NCBI RefSeq assembly: GCF_019925205.1
Contig: NC_083561.1
Coordinates: forward strand, 10,539,217 to 10,603,216
Source: Metopolophium dirhodum
Taxonomy: Eukaryota > Arthropoda > Insecta > Hemiptera > Aphididae
Reading direction: 5' to 3'
DNA: 64,000 nt
Below, piece by piece: positions 28,318-39,835 of this stretch. How positions within the stretch are numbered: position 1 is the first letter of the stretch; every line of letters starts with the position of its first letter. A program made the position numbers and the translations under genes. The notes under the pieces were generated by a model. The model worked only from the letters and a program-made list of their open reading frames with translations. It ran no database searches and was not told the DNA's origin.

Positions 28318-29804
28318 GATTCTGAGTGAAACGATGAATGTATTGATTTTACAATGATGTGTGTGTTTTTTTTTTATTTTTTTTTTTTTTTATTTTTTTT
28401 TTTTATTTTTTTTTTTATTTTTTTATTTTTGTGTCTGTGTACACGATAAGTAGTCGAAATAATGCTTCGATTTTCGACTTCAGTATCTTGTTCGATGGGA
28501 AAGTGAATATCGTTGGTGCATTGGGGAGGTCAAAATTTTAATTTCCCAGTAGTTTTCAAAAGCGATGTGAAAAACAAAAGAAAAATTAAGGAAAAACGGG
28601 AATTTTTACGCAAAATCGATTTTTAACAAAATCGATTTTGGTTATTGGTGTAACTCTAAAACAAATGACCGTAGATGCATGAAATTTTCACTGGTTGTTT
28701 ATATTAGCATTTTCTATACACCATAAAATTTTCCAAATATTTTGACTCTTTTTGAGCTGTTTACAGCCATTGTCAGTTTTCAATTTTTTTAGTTTTTTTT
28801 TCTATAAATATCAATAAAATTTTATCTATTGAGTAAAAAAGCTTGAAAATTTAATAGAAGGCTCCTAGTTTATTGTTTCAAAGGCAGATGAAAAAAATTA
28901 AAAATCCTTAGTCACAGTTTTTAATTATAAGCATTTAAAGTTCAAATTTTGACAAAATACGGAAAAATCACGAAAAATAGCAAATTATTTTGATGAGAAT
29001 TCATAAAAATTTTTCTTTTTAAATCTAAGATTTGAAAATGTAATATAAGATTACTCATAAGTTTGTCTACCTTTATCAAAAAAAAAATGTCTAGAAGAAA
29101 CTTAAATTAAATTTTTATGAGCGTCTGAAATTTATATTTTTACAACATTTGATATTTACTCGATTTCTCATGTAACGATTTTTTTATTTTATTGTAATTA
29201 AAAAACGAATGACTGTAGATACTTGAAAATTTCACTGAATGTTTATATTAGCATTTTCTATACACCATACAATTTTGAAAATATTTTGACTCTATTTGAG
29301 CTGTTTACGGACATTGTCAGTTTTCAATTTTTTTAGTTTTTTTTTCTATAAATATCAATAAATTTTTATTTGTTGGGTAAAAAAGCGTGAAAATTTAATA
29401 TTAGACTCCTGATATATCGTTTTAATAGCAGTTGAAAAATATTAAAAATACATTTGCACAATTTTTTTTTATAAGCATTTAAAGTTCAAATTTTGACAAC
29501 ATTTATCAAATTTATAATTTATTAATTATTTTGTAGTTAAAAATGTATAAAATGTTTAACTTTTATGGCTAAGGATTAAAAATTTAAAACAAGGCTCCAC
29601 GTTAATAGGTTATATATAAATTACTTTATTCACAATAATATCATCAAATATACTTGGTAATATCATAGGGTGACTGACCGTTTTCGCTCAGAATCGTTTT
29701 TCTTATACAATGATATTATATCATTGAATTCAAATTTAACACTATCCATTACAGTGACCCACTTGTAACCTACCGTACAGCAGAGCGACATCCACTTATC
29801 CACC
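28318..29804. mobile_element. Inverted-repeat element, family B, with internal duplication
   Basis: Begins GATTCTGAGTGAAACGATGA and ends with the reverse-oriented terminal block (TTCGCTCAGAATCG ... GCGACATCCACTTATCC). It shares both blocks with the copies at 50.5 and 57.8 kb. The outermost part of the left terminal repeat is missing. A block of about 150 bases at about 28,663-28,817 is repeated at about 29,204-29,361. No coding capacity; probably nonautonomous. Confidence 0.65.
28366..28430. repeat. T-rich low-complexity tract
   Basis: Runs of T interrupted by single A residues, inside the family B element. The open frame across it is an artefact of the T runs. Confidence 0.9.
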
Positions 29805-30959
29805 TTTTTTTTTATTTAGTCGTGCACATTACATAACATTTTTGAATTACCTACGCAAACCAAATTATAAATCCGTTTGGTATGACGCTTAGAAATTACC
29901 CACATATTAAGTTTTACCGAACATTTTTTTGATATTAAATTATATTATAAGTAATTTGTTGTATATATTATGCACTGTAGTTCATTTTTCTTGAATTTTA
30001 GATTATAAGGAATATTTTAAGAAATTTTTATTATTTGTATTATTTGATTCGCCGCGTACAGCTGATGCGAATTCACGCTAGGCACACAATCACGTCATAC
30101 ACGCTTTAAGTAAAAAAAAAAAAAGCCTTTTACAGACATAAGCCGCCTGTAGGCAATACCCATAATATACTTAGATATTATATTGTCGGTGTCACAGCTC
30201 ACTCTAACATGCAGTTTCTAATAAAAAATCAATTAAAAGTTTATTTTGAACAAATAATGAATAATACAATTTGTAACGCATTCTTCAATGTCACATTTGA
30301 TTGTTTTATGGACATGCCTTGGTATTTTTAAGGCATATTCACCGCGTCTTAGACTCTGCAGATCGGAGTGATGAACGTATTTTTTTTTTAGAGTTTTTAC
30401 TGTCATAATCATCCAGCTATGGCCCTAATTATTATAATTTATAACACGTTGTTTTACTTTTACTATATTACGTTGTCGCGGTGTAAACGTGTAAAAACCG
30501 TACTGCAGCGTATACATATTATAAAATAATATTATGTGGTCGGAATTCGGGCAGACGTTTCTCATCGTCGACGAAAGCTTGAAACGACGCCCCTGCAGCA
30601 GACTCTCGGCACTCGGAGAAAGGGGTTGACAACGATACGTCGTAATAACAGCACAACAATAATATAATATCCAACGACGTGATGGGTTTTCACTTTTGTC
30701 CGCGAGTTACATGTGTTATGCACGCCGCAGAGGGCTGGATTATATTATTAAATATATCTAATATATCGGAATACGATACAATATAATAATTGATCCCGGG
30801 GCGTGCGTATGGGTTTCTATTCCGGTGCGAAGTACCGATAATACGGCCCGAGGCCATCTCGATTTCCATTCGACATGAGGCTTTCGTCGGAAACGATATG
30901 CGCATACGCCTCGGGGGCGATCGTCGGACATATTACATATTGCATATTATCATTATTAC

Positions 30960-31274
30960 CGTGTGTGTGTGTACACATGGGAGCTGCCCTCCGCGTTAAG
31001 TGAAGTAATAGTGCGTAGGACCCCGGGTCGCCGCCGGCGTGGACCGCCGGTGAAATTAACCGTTAAATTACGCGATCGGTGCCCGCCGCACCCCTTTCAC
31101 TCTCTTCCTGTTTACGGACGGCGTACATTTTTTCATTTCGTATGTACACAGTTTTTTGTGTGTTTTTTTTTTCCATCGCGCCTGAAACCCGTGACATGTC
31201 TCCTCCGGTGACGAATCGCGCGCGGGCCATCGACCTTCACATTTCACCTGGCCGTCGATCAAATTAATACACAG
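30960..31274 (+). other. GC-rich islet ending in a donor, possible alternative 5' exon
   Basis: GC-rich sequence that ends CACAG|GTAATGG. Several short frames overlap with no dominant one, which fits an untranslated exon better than coding. Linkage to the gene at 39-49 kb is conjecture. Confidence 0.2.
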
Positions 31275-33306
31275 GTAATGGTTATATCCGCAACGATATT
31301 GTCATTCGTAGGTATATTACACGTTACTTTCTCTCGCTCCCATCTTGCGGATAACGTGCGGCGTGTCATATCGAGGAGGATCGCGAAACGACGGCGATGC
31401 GTGTGCAACGGTGACGGGTACACATCGCTGTATTATTATTATGCATAGCGCGCGCATAATTAATAAATTCCCAATTAATATAATATCGCATTGAAAACTC
31501 GTTTCTGATCAAATAAAACGTAATGACTGTGATTGACTCGCTGCAGTTATATTTTGTATATTTTGTTGTGAAACACTTTATAATAAAAAAAAAACTGTGT
31601 ATCGCTCGCAGCCGTTCCTCGTGGAATTTTGTAATCGCAGACTGCCCGCAGAGTATTATACGATATAATATTCGGTAGCTTTGTATACAAATCGCTGTTT
31701 ATGGTTACACGATAATTGTTTTATCTTGGTTTATACCTATTCTAATATAGGCGTTTTCCATATAGTCGTCATTATAACTATTACTATACCTGCACAATGT
31801 CACGGCGAACGATATTCCGACTTTTTATTTTACGAGATTATAGTTGAAATTCCCATGGTTAAAACATTATACTATATACGATTACAAAATACGAAACGTT
31901 AGCTTTACTACTGTGTACTTTATAGTTTTATACTACTTTATACGTATACCTACTAACAGTTAAAAAATAGTATGTATTTGAATGGCTAGTAGTTAGTACA
32001 ATATATAATAATATATAAAATTACTGTAAGAAAATAACCTGTTTACTGTGCTCATCCATAAATCAGTGTAGGTATACGTAGAAAAAGTTGGTCACATGAG
32101 TCACAATATAGCTAAATTGCCGCCGTAGTATACGTTGCCGTTTAACTGCAAAAATGTGGTACGGTGAAATTATTATCGACCAATTTTTTATGGGAAAAAA
32201 TTACCCACTGCCAAATGATAGAAATATATACGTATGATGGAAAGAAACCTAACCGTCAAACCTACATTATATTATGATACCTATATTAAAATTTACAAAT
32301 CTTTTGTGAATTATTCAGGCTAGTATAATAAAACTGTCAACTATTATAACGATCGATAGTATTATTATAATGTGCCTTATAATCTATATGCTCTATAATA
32401 GTAGCCGGACCGGCTGCTAAGTAGTAGGTAAAGATATCGCGTAATGTTCCTCATTAATCATTATTAATCTATATAGTTTAAACTTTAGATAGGTACCAAA
32501 CCTACCTCTAATAGATTATAGTTATACAAAACAAGTTTTCTTACAAATACATGAATAGAAAATAATAATTACGATTAAACTAAAAATAATTGATATTATT
32601 TAAAGTATATACATAGTTGTGAATGATATTATATTGATTTATATCACATCTAAAATAAATTAATTTATTACATAGGCGTTTAGACAGTCGTGTATGAACC
32701 CATTTATAAAAAATATTTCATCGAGCTTATAGCTTGCTATGTACCTATTGACTTTTGAATATTGATTATTGAGTACTTATATATGTATATTATATGTGTA
32801 TGTTGTGTATCATATTTCACATTTAACAAATTATAATATACTAGAATACGAGATGTCCATTGTCCAGATAAAATGACACTGCGTATTAATGATTCAACAT
32901 TTTTTTTTTAAGAGGATGTTATAATATTATATCATTGTACAATTATTATTATGTTGTTTTCAGTGTTGTACATTTTCTCAAAACCGACCTCCTTGTTAAC
33001 GGCGGTGTTACACATAAGCCACATTCTGTACATTTATCGTAGAAATTCTGTTCGAAACTGTTTTATCGCATTGATACGAGTTAGATAAGGAAATTGTCCG
33101 TGATACCGGTCTGATTGCAGTATTGCAATATTGCACAGAATGGATGCGGGCTGTAGCAATAAGTAACGTAACTTACAAGTTAGTAGTTACAACTTACAAA
33201 ATACAAGCCCAATATCTATGACAATTATGACAATTGATTTATCATCTCGAGTCTCGACACGTGAGATAAAAACGTTTTTACTTGCGAGACGCTTATACTT
33301 ACTCAC

Positions 33307-33425
33307 CTCAGCGATGGCAGTGCTTCTGCCACAGTAATTATTGTTAACAATATAGGTACGGCTTTTTACAACCAATTTATTCATTACACAAATTAAGTAG
33401 TGAAAATTAATACAGAACTCGCGCG
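33307..33425 (-). other. Candidate 119-base exon, minus strand
   Basis: On the minus strand it has acceptor TTTTTGTTGGGCACAG and donor GCTGAG|GTGAGT, both good matches. One frame is open for 39 codons (including VVKSRTYIVNNNYCGRSTAI). The other two frames have stops. No recognised family and no confirmed partner exon. Confidence 0.25.
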
Positions 33426-33803
33426 CTGTGCCCAACAAAAACATAATATTAGCATATCAGGCCAAATTCACATTCCTCATAGGCGTACGTTATAAAATAT
33501 CACCGTGAAAATAATTTAAGAAAGTGTATGTGCATTAGTCATTCGATGTTTTATTGTACGAGCACAAAACACATGTTTCGTCCCGGTCGATCGTCGCATA
33601 AAACATGCTGTTTAAGTGCACCACGACTCCTGAGTGTAAACTCTGACTTGCGAACTTTACCGCCTTTACATATATAATACAGTGTTGTCATAATAATATC
33701 ATGTACCTACATAATTATTAAAGTATTATGCCTAACCACGTTCGCCGCAGTTTATATTACAACGACTACACGACTGCGCCAAAGACGGATATGAATTAAT
33801 TTT

Positions 33804-34001
33804 TTATTTCACGGCTGTACGTTTAGGTCGTCGTCGTCGTTGTCTCCTCATCCGGACGACGAGCACTGAATTTCTCGACGAATTCGCGCGGAGGTTAGGA
33901 CCATTACACGAGCAACGTGCGGCTGTATAATAAACGTTTTCCGAGGTTCCGGAAAAACGCGCACGGAAAGCGTTGCCGAAAACCGTTTTAAGTAGCTGCA
34001 T
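33804..34001 (-). other. Short Arg-rich ORF, 65 codons, uncertain
   Basis: Starts at an ATG, is GC-richer than its surroundings and ends in a strongly basic tail (RMRRQRRRRPKRT). The tail comes from a CGA/TCG trinucleotide run. No family recognised. It may be noncoding regulatory DNA. Confidence 0.15.
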
Positions 34002-34096
34002 TATAGTGGCGGCGGGGATATGTAATTTTCATAGTCGGAGACCGACTGTTGCTAGTCGTGTACCTGTTGCTCGCGATAATATATAAATTATATACA

Positions 34097-34220
34097 CAGG
34101 GCGATTCTCCTAGCATGTTTACCCACATTTTATTCTTACTGCCTACCCATATGCATTTAATGAAATTCTGATTTTTAGAATTTTTATATGTTCTTAAAAA
34201 GACCACATTATTTTCAAATG
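34097..34220. mobile_element. Family A palindromic element, solo left end
   Basis: CACAGGGCGATTCTCCTAGC and the following block match the left end of the copies at 41,561 and 62,590. No right end is visible, so this is a truncated remnant. Confidence 0.5.
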
Positions 34221-34587
34221 CTATTATATTATATATTTGTATGGCGTTTTTATTTTTCCTCAGCTTTTCCCAGATTTACTTATATTATAATATTATGTAG
34301 CCATGTTGTTACATGTACATACAATACATTTCCGATTTCCATATAAATAACGGCGGCAGATGCGTATGAAACTGTATATTTCTAAAAAGAATCTATGTGA
34401 ATAATATACATAGGTAAATTTGTGCATATAGTACCTTGCGTATATAGTACCTAATCCTCAGAAAGCAGCGGCGGCACGCGTGTCCTCGGGCCAGAGTCGA
34501 TCAACTGGGGATCGTTTCACTTGTTTTTTTTCTCGCATTTCACAGTATACGCACTTTCTGCAGACAGGAAAACGACACGATTGAGAA

Positions 34588-34959
34588 TCAGACGTGGAAA
34601 AAACCTCGAAACGTTTCATAAGACTGACCTAAGTAAAGTATCATAGCTATAAAAGAACCGCTAACAATATGGATGGTTCGCGTGGTTATCGCGTTCGGGC
34701 TGCAATGCAAGTTTAGAACCTCACCCGATCTCGCCGATAAATGTTTCATCGACAACTTTCCGAACGTTTCCGTCGGCGAATTTCGTATGATGAGGTTCGT
34801 AAACCATGACCCTCCGTATACGCAGGCGCCAGGCAACCGTGGTAAACTCAATCTATAGGTGACCACCTTCCATAATATCATTGTAAACGGTAAACTCGCG
34901 GCGATCCGTGGGTAACCGTGAATTTTTCGTTTGTCTTTGTTATCGGTCTTATACGACAA
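34588..34959 (-). other. Uncertain 123-codon ORF, opposed by a 61-codon + strand ORF
   Basis: The longest open frame upstream of the promoter that is not explained by repeats. The region is GC-richer than average, and the + strand at 34,673-34,858 is also open (MVRVVIAFGLQCKF start). Codon use is plausible on both strands, which argues that low stop density explains at least one. No domain recognised on either. It could be an exon, a degraded gene or regulatory DNA. Confidence 0.2.
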
Positions 34960-35258
34960 CGGTCTTTAGAAACAGACAGCTCGTAGAGGTACGATGTACT
35001 TCAGTCACCTTTATTTTGTACAAGAACAAGTTCCTTGTGGGAATAACAATTTCTACGACGCTACTTCAGAACATGTATTGTTTACGTCTGTACTAATATG
35101 TATAGGTATATTTTATATTTTAAATAAAATATATTATTATGATTCCACCTTTGTTAATGTTTGAAAATTGTTGTTATAATAATAATATAAGCTCCAGTCT
35201 AACGAAGTGAAGGAGGTGGGGGGGTGGAACGAAATTTAAACGACACTCTATACAGGCA

Positions 35259-35288
35259 CCTAACCTGACCTGACCTGACCTTACCTAA
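35259..35288. repeat. Degenerate telomere-like CCTAA array
   Basis: Six head-to-tail 5-bp units: CCTAA, three CCTGA, CCTTA, CCTAA. Reversed, this is close to TTAGG, the usual insect telomere repeat. It sits about 0.4 kb upstream of the proposed start site. Confidence 0.6.
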
Positions 35289-35579
35289 CGAGTGAAATTT
35301 TTCGCGCGTGGGCTTGCCGACGGTCGCGATAGAGAAGAGAAAGAATTTTTTTTAAAAAATGTAAATACCCGCAAACGATAATAATATTTTATTATAATAT
35401 AATATTATGTGTTTCGAATACTTGTCGTTATTTATTGCGATCGCGCGGCCAGCCGAGACGCGACGGCGGCTTACGCTGGCGAGCCGAGCGATTGCAACGG
35501 CGGCGACGTTCGTTTCCGCCGCCGCGAGCGCGTGTGGTGGGGAGCGCGACTTGTCGGCGGTGGTGCAGCGCGTCTCCGG

Positions 35580-35670
35580 CACTCCGTCGCTATCGCTCTC
35601 GCTCACTCTCTCTCACTCGCTCCCACAGTCAATCACTCTCTCGGTCTCTCACTTCTCAGTCGTATAATAA
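35580..35670 (+). promoter_or_regulatory. Probable TATA-less core promoter with CTCTC/GAGAG tracts and initiator
   Basis: A pyrimidine-rich run with repeated CTCTC motifs (about 35,590-35,655) leads into TCAGT at 35,656-35,660, the arthropod initiator consensus, with A at 35,658. GAGAG on the opposite strand is the GAGA-factor type motif known from insect promoters. I see no TATA box 25-30 bases upstream. It lies at the start of the most GC-rich block of the window and about 3.9 kb before the first coding exon. The start site is inferred. Confidence 0.4.
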
Positions 35671-36204
35671 CGGTGTCTCGCCGGAACCGACCCGGTAACG
35701 GAACACACACGCAACACGCGTCTCGCCGTGTGTTGTACAGTACGCGCGGCGTTCCTTCCGAAACAAACAACGACTGCGCCGCGCTATCGGCGGTCTTCGT
35801 CACGTGTCTCGTTTCCGCCACGGTCGTGTTGTTCCTTATCCGCGGGCGCGTGTACGGTATCGCGCTAAGTTCGTGTGCGGTTGCCGGTCGTAGGCGCGCG
35901 TGTTAGTCTGGATATCGAGATTCTCTGTTTTCGCTGCCGTCGGATTTCATTCGCGAAAACCGTCCTGTAGTGCCGCCGACCTGAGAAAACCCGAACGCCG
36001 TTCGTGTGCTATTGTGTTACTTGGGGATAACACTACGAACACATTTCGTCGATCGGAAAAGGATATATTTTATACTACGACGGCGAGAGAACACGCGCGT
36101 ATCATTATTGCTTTTAAATGGCTTATAATATTACAGTATAATATACTGTACACATTATAACATACACACACGTGGCGACGGGACGGCTAATGTCTAATTT
36201 CCAG
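35658..36204 (+). other. Probable noncoding first exon (5' UTR) of the main gene
   Basis: This GC-rich block follows the initiator-like TCAGT and ends in CCAG|GTATTT, a good donor at 36,205. It pairs naturally with the acceptor at 39,461-39,462 (TTTCCCATAG). Several overlapping open frames here come from GC-rich, stop-poor DNA and lack consistent codon character, so I treat the exon as untranslated. Its right edge is supported by the donor; its left edge is only inferred. Confidence 0.4.
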
Positions 36205-39200
36205 GTATTTTTGTATTATTCGACAATCAATTGACGTAGGTATGTCTTATTATGCCCGTTAGGTTGACTTCGAGTTGTACTTTGTCTGATTGATTCGAAA
36301 AATGTGCGAGTATTTTGTAAATTAATATTGCAAACGAACATTTGCAAATCAATTTTATTTTTTCGCCGGATTTAATAAGTTTTTTTGGCCAGAAATGGCT
36401 TTCACCGTATAATATTATACTAATACTTATATCATAATAAATATTTAAAAATTCTAAAACCCAACTTGCAATAGTTATTTTCAATTGGTTTGTATATATT
36501 CACTCCGTTTTTGAAACGATCGAACAAAATCAGGGAGCTGCGTGAAGTTGTTGCCCAAAACGGTTTTGCTTATAATATTCAAATAACTTATTTGCAAATT
36601 CTATTAACCAATTTGAAATTGATTTTGCAAATAAATAAATATTTAAATAATTTCGAATCAATAAGACAAAGTCAGTGGAGGTACCTACATCATAGATATA
36701 TCGCTTATATATTATACCATTGATTATACATAAAATAATAACTGGGTACCTACTAGTAATTAATAATATTTATAATCAATGATTTTATGAGTATACGGTA
36801 TACTATGCGTTATTACTTTCCAGTGTTTTTCAAACCAGTGGGGCGGAGATCTTTATTCAATATATAATAATAAATCTATTTAAGAAAAAAAGTTGATTAC
36901 GTCCACCGTGGTTTTTCATAGTGAGTTTCTATAATAGGTTAGGTTACTATGAAAGTACGAGTGTGCCAAAAATCTGAAAAATTAAACTTAAAGGGATTAA
37001 AATTAAACTATTTATTATTTTTAAAAATGGTTTTGAGACTCAATTGATAGTATATAAGATGGTTCCCTTCATTCTTATCGGAGATGCGGGTAAATCGAGT
37101 TTTTGCTCATATTATATACTTGAAAATTACTTTATATTATAATGTTATAGGCAAAGTGCATAAATATTTGCCATTCGAAACACGCGATATTCATTAAAAA
37201 TAAACTACCTATATTATTATCATAAACAATTATTTTCAAACATTGAAATAAAACCAGAAATTAATTTTTAATAAAAATCGATTGCATTAACAAATCGTGA
37301 CGTTAAATCATGTAAAATAAAAAATCGTTTTAAATGTTGAATTAGACGATTCCTTCAAATCAGACTGCCACAGATGCGACATATTATTATTTATTAATTA
37401 TTATTTTTGATATATTATTTAATATTATTTTGTTAAATAGACAGTACCTATTTCATTAATTAAACGAATGTACGAGTGACTAAATCTTCGACACTTAATA
37501 GAAACTTACTGATTATTATTAATGAGGGTTATCAGTGTATATAATGTATACTGTATTTACTCGGGTAGGTACCTATATACATTAATAATTATAATAGTCC
37601 TTATTATAGTGATCGATACTATATATTACGCACATAATATGATACATGTGAATAATATAGTAGGTAATCATTATTATGTTATTAGTATTATAGGAACACA
37701 ATTGGTGGTATTTTTTAAAAACATTTCTTACTGCTCAAATGTTGTTTATCACGGCTATTATTCTTGAATTAAAAATAATTCCTTATACTTATTTTATAAT
37801 AAATATTATATATGTACACCTATAATACGAGCCGATATAATATTGAACTTCTTTCAAACATTATATACAATGTCTCAATTGGATACACTCCACGACAAAT
37901 TATGTAGACAATATTTCTATATATTCGATATAATCTACATTTGATTTCTAGTCAATATAAATTTTGATTGTGACAGATACATTAATATCGTAGTTGTCAT
38001 CCGGCTTAAATTATTCCATTCCTCATTGTACATTCGTACAATAGTAATCTATTTATGTATATATATGTAAGATAAAGACATAAAGTATAAATGCCAGTAT
38101 AAATGTATATACATATTACATACTGTAGGTATTTGCAACGTATTTAACTAACTATAATGTTATTATACGTGTCGTAAAGTAAGTATTACGCGAACTCGAC
38201 GAGTACGCGACTTCATTTCCCATTACCTAATTACTAATTAGTGTGTTTCACACTTGTTTTTATTTTCTATTTACTCGAAACAAATTTTATAATTTCACCG
38301 ATTTGATAATCGTTATATTATTAACCAATTATAATTATTATGAATAACGTTTAACGGTAAATTCGAAATTTGTAAGATTAAGCGGTCGCTCAACGAAATG
38401 GTACGTCAGAAACGGCAACCACCTTACATGTTCATAAAAATATTTTGATCACCAAAGTTCCATGATTAAATACGCCGGGTGCATAGATTAAAAAAAAAAA
38501 ATAAACACGTTAGTACGTTCCGCGTATTTTTATATAAACACATTTCTTTTTTTTTTTTAATGAATTTTAAACAAAAAATATTTTATCTCAACCATTATTA
38601 AACTATTATAATATGATTGATAACTAAACAAAGAAAAATAAAAGAACATATGAAACGTAAAGCTCGTATATTTTAAATGTCGAAACCAATATGGATAATG
38701 TGATTGGAGGATAGTTTTTAACTACAGGATAATTACACGTGGACAATAATATACAAAAAAATTAAGACGGAGAGAGGAAAAAAGTATTTTAAATTTAGTT
38801 TAATTTAAATTGATTCAGTCTCTCTGATCTCATCAATTATTTAGTAGAATTGATTAAAGTCATCTGTGGCCCACCACAGCTACAGGGGAAAGTCAAGAAT
38901 ACTGTATTGACTGTGATTGAGCCCCAGGTTGAATGCACGATTGGATAGAAGATTGTGGCCAGTATACGTCATATACGTAACTGACTGGTATATATTGTGC
39001 AATAATTGTGCGACTAATCTTTTAGGACTCACTGAAACTACGGATGAAGGGGGTTGGGATGAAAATGTCGTTTTTAAAAACAGGGGCTTGCGATATATCT
39101 CATTCGAGCTTCCCATATATGTATACATGACATTTAAAAATATAAAACGATTTGCTATAACTTACCTACGGTGATAACATAATAATAGAGTAATGACGCC

Positions 39201-39462
39201 CATATTATTAGAGTTCATAGATATTTAAATTACACAATATAAAGCAAATGATCGCAGATGCGTATAAATCGTATCTATTTTACAAATTATAAAAGTATCC
39301 TCACCACCAAAATCTAAAGAACGAGAATATTGTGCAAAATATACAATACTTATATTAATTAAAATGCACGGTATAGGGTTACCTTTTATCCTTTGCATCG
39401 GCTGTACCACACACCGGACCGATTATATTACATAGTTTAATTTCGTCGTTTATTTCCCATAG
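36205..39462 (+). other. Probable 5' UTR intron
   Basis: AT-rich sequence of about 3.3 kb between the GC-rich first exon and the acceptor before the start codon exon. It begins GTATTT and ends in a pyrimidine tract plus CATAG. It contains no convincing exon or mobile element. Short open frames here are AT-driven. Confidence 0.4.
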
Positions 39463-39486
39463 ATGAGGTCTCGATCGTCGGTGTAA
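39463..39486 (+). other. Seven-codon upstream ORF in the 5' UTR
   Basis: If the acceptor at 39,461-39,462 is used, the exon begins with an ATG that opens a frame of seven codons (MRSRSSV) and then TAA. It is out of frame with the main ATG and closes 88 bases before it. Such upstream frames can lower or condition translation of the main frame. That effect is inferred. Confidence 0.35.
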
Positions 39487-39574
39487 CACGCAGCGGACTG
39501 CAGAGAGCGAGGCTGAGACGCGTCGTCGCGCCCTGTCCCGTCAAAACTCCGCCGGACAGCCACGCGCCGCAGTG
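39463..39574 (+). other. 5' UTR part of first coding exon
   Basis: It runs from the acceptor AG at 39,461-39,462 to the base before the ATG. In the coding frame a TGA at 39,464-39,466 lies directly after the acceptor, and no other in-frame ATG intervenes. This fixes the start at 39,575. The start context is G at -3 and G at +4, which is favourable. Confidence 0.6.
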
Positions 39575-39835
39575 ATGGGCAACTCGAACAGCCACGGCAG
39601 CAGCACATCGTACGCGACTGGCGGCGACACGCGGTCGATACCGCCGCACTCGTGGGCGTACTCGTTCCCGCGGTCACAGTATTTTAGGCAGCCAACCAGC
39701 GGGCCCAAAGTGCTGCCGGCGCACGTGCCGGGCCAACAACGGCCGCGGCTCAGGGCCACCGAAAACGGGTCCATGCTGCACGCGGCGGGCACCATAAACG
39801 GTAAACGGCCGTACGAGTATTCGCACCGGGACGAC
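39575..39835 (+). CDS. Coding exon 1, residues 1-87
   Basis: Starts MGNSNSHG and ends in GACGAC before donor GTGAGT, phase 0. It is much more GC-rich than the later exons. A glycine at position 2 and serine at 6 fit N-myristoylation. The exon is rich in Ser, Pro, Gly, Arg and Tyr. Confidence 0.9.

Larger units (their letters stand above)
29805..34096. other. Intergenic DNA with GC-rich islet
   Basis: Mostly AT-rich. An islet at about 30,540-31,274 is markedly GC-richer and ends CACAG|GTAATG, a usable donor, so it could be an alternative upstream exon or regulatory region. A minus-strand candidate exon lies at 33,307-33,425 and a short Arg-rich ORF at 33,804-34,001. No gene is established. 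Confidence 0.5.

Noticed and set aside
28359..28541. 60-codon frame beginning with a long Phe run
   Set aside because: It is produced by the poly-T tract inside the family B element.
35407..35906. Several overlapping + strand open frames of 85-165 codons, plus minus-strand frames
   Set aside because: They lie in all frames of a GC-rich, stop-poor block. None has consistent composition, and the block fits a promoter and untranslated first exon better.
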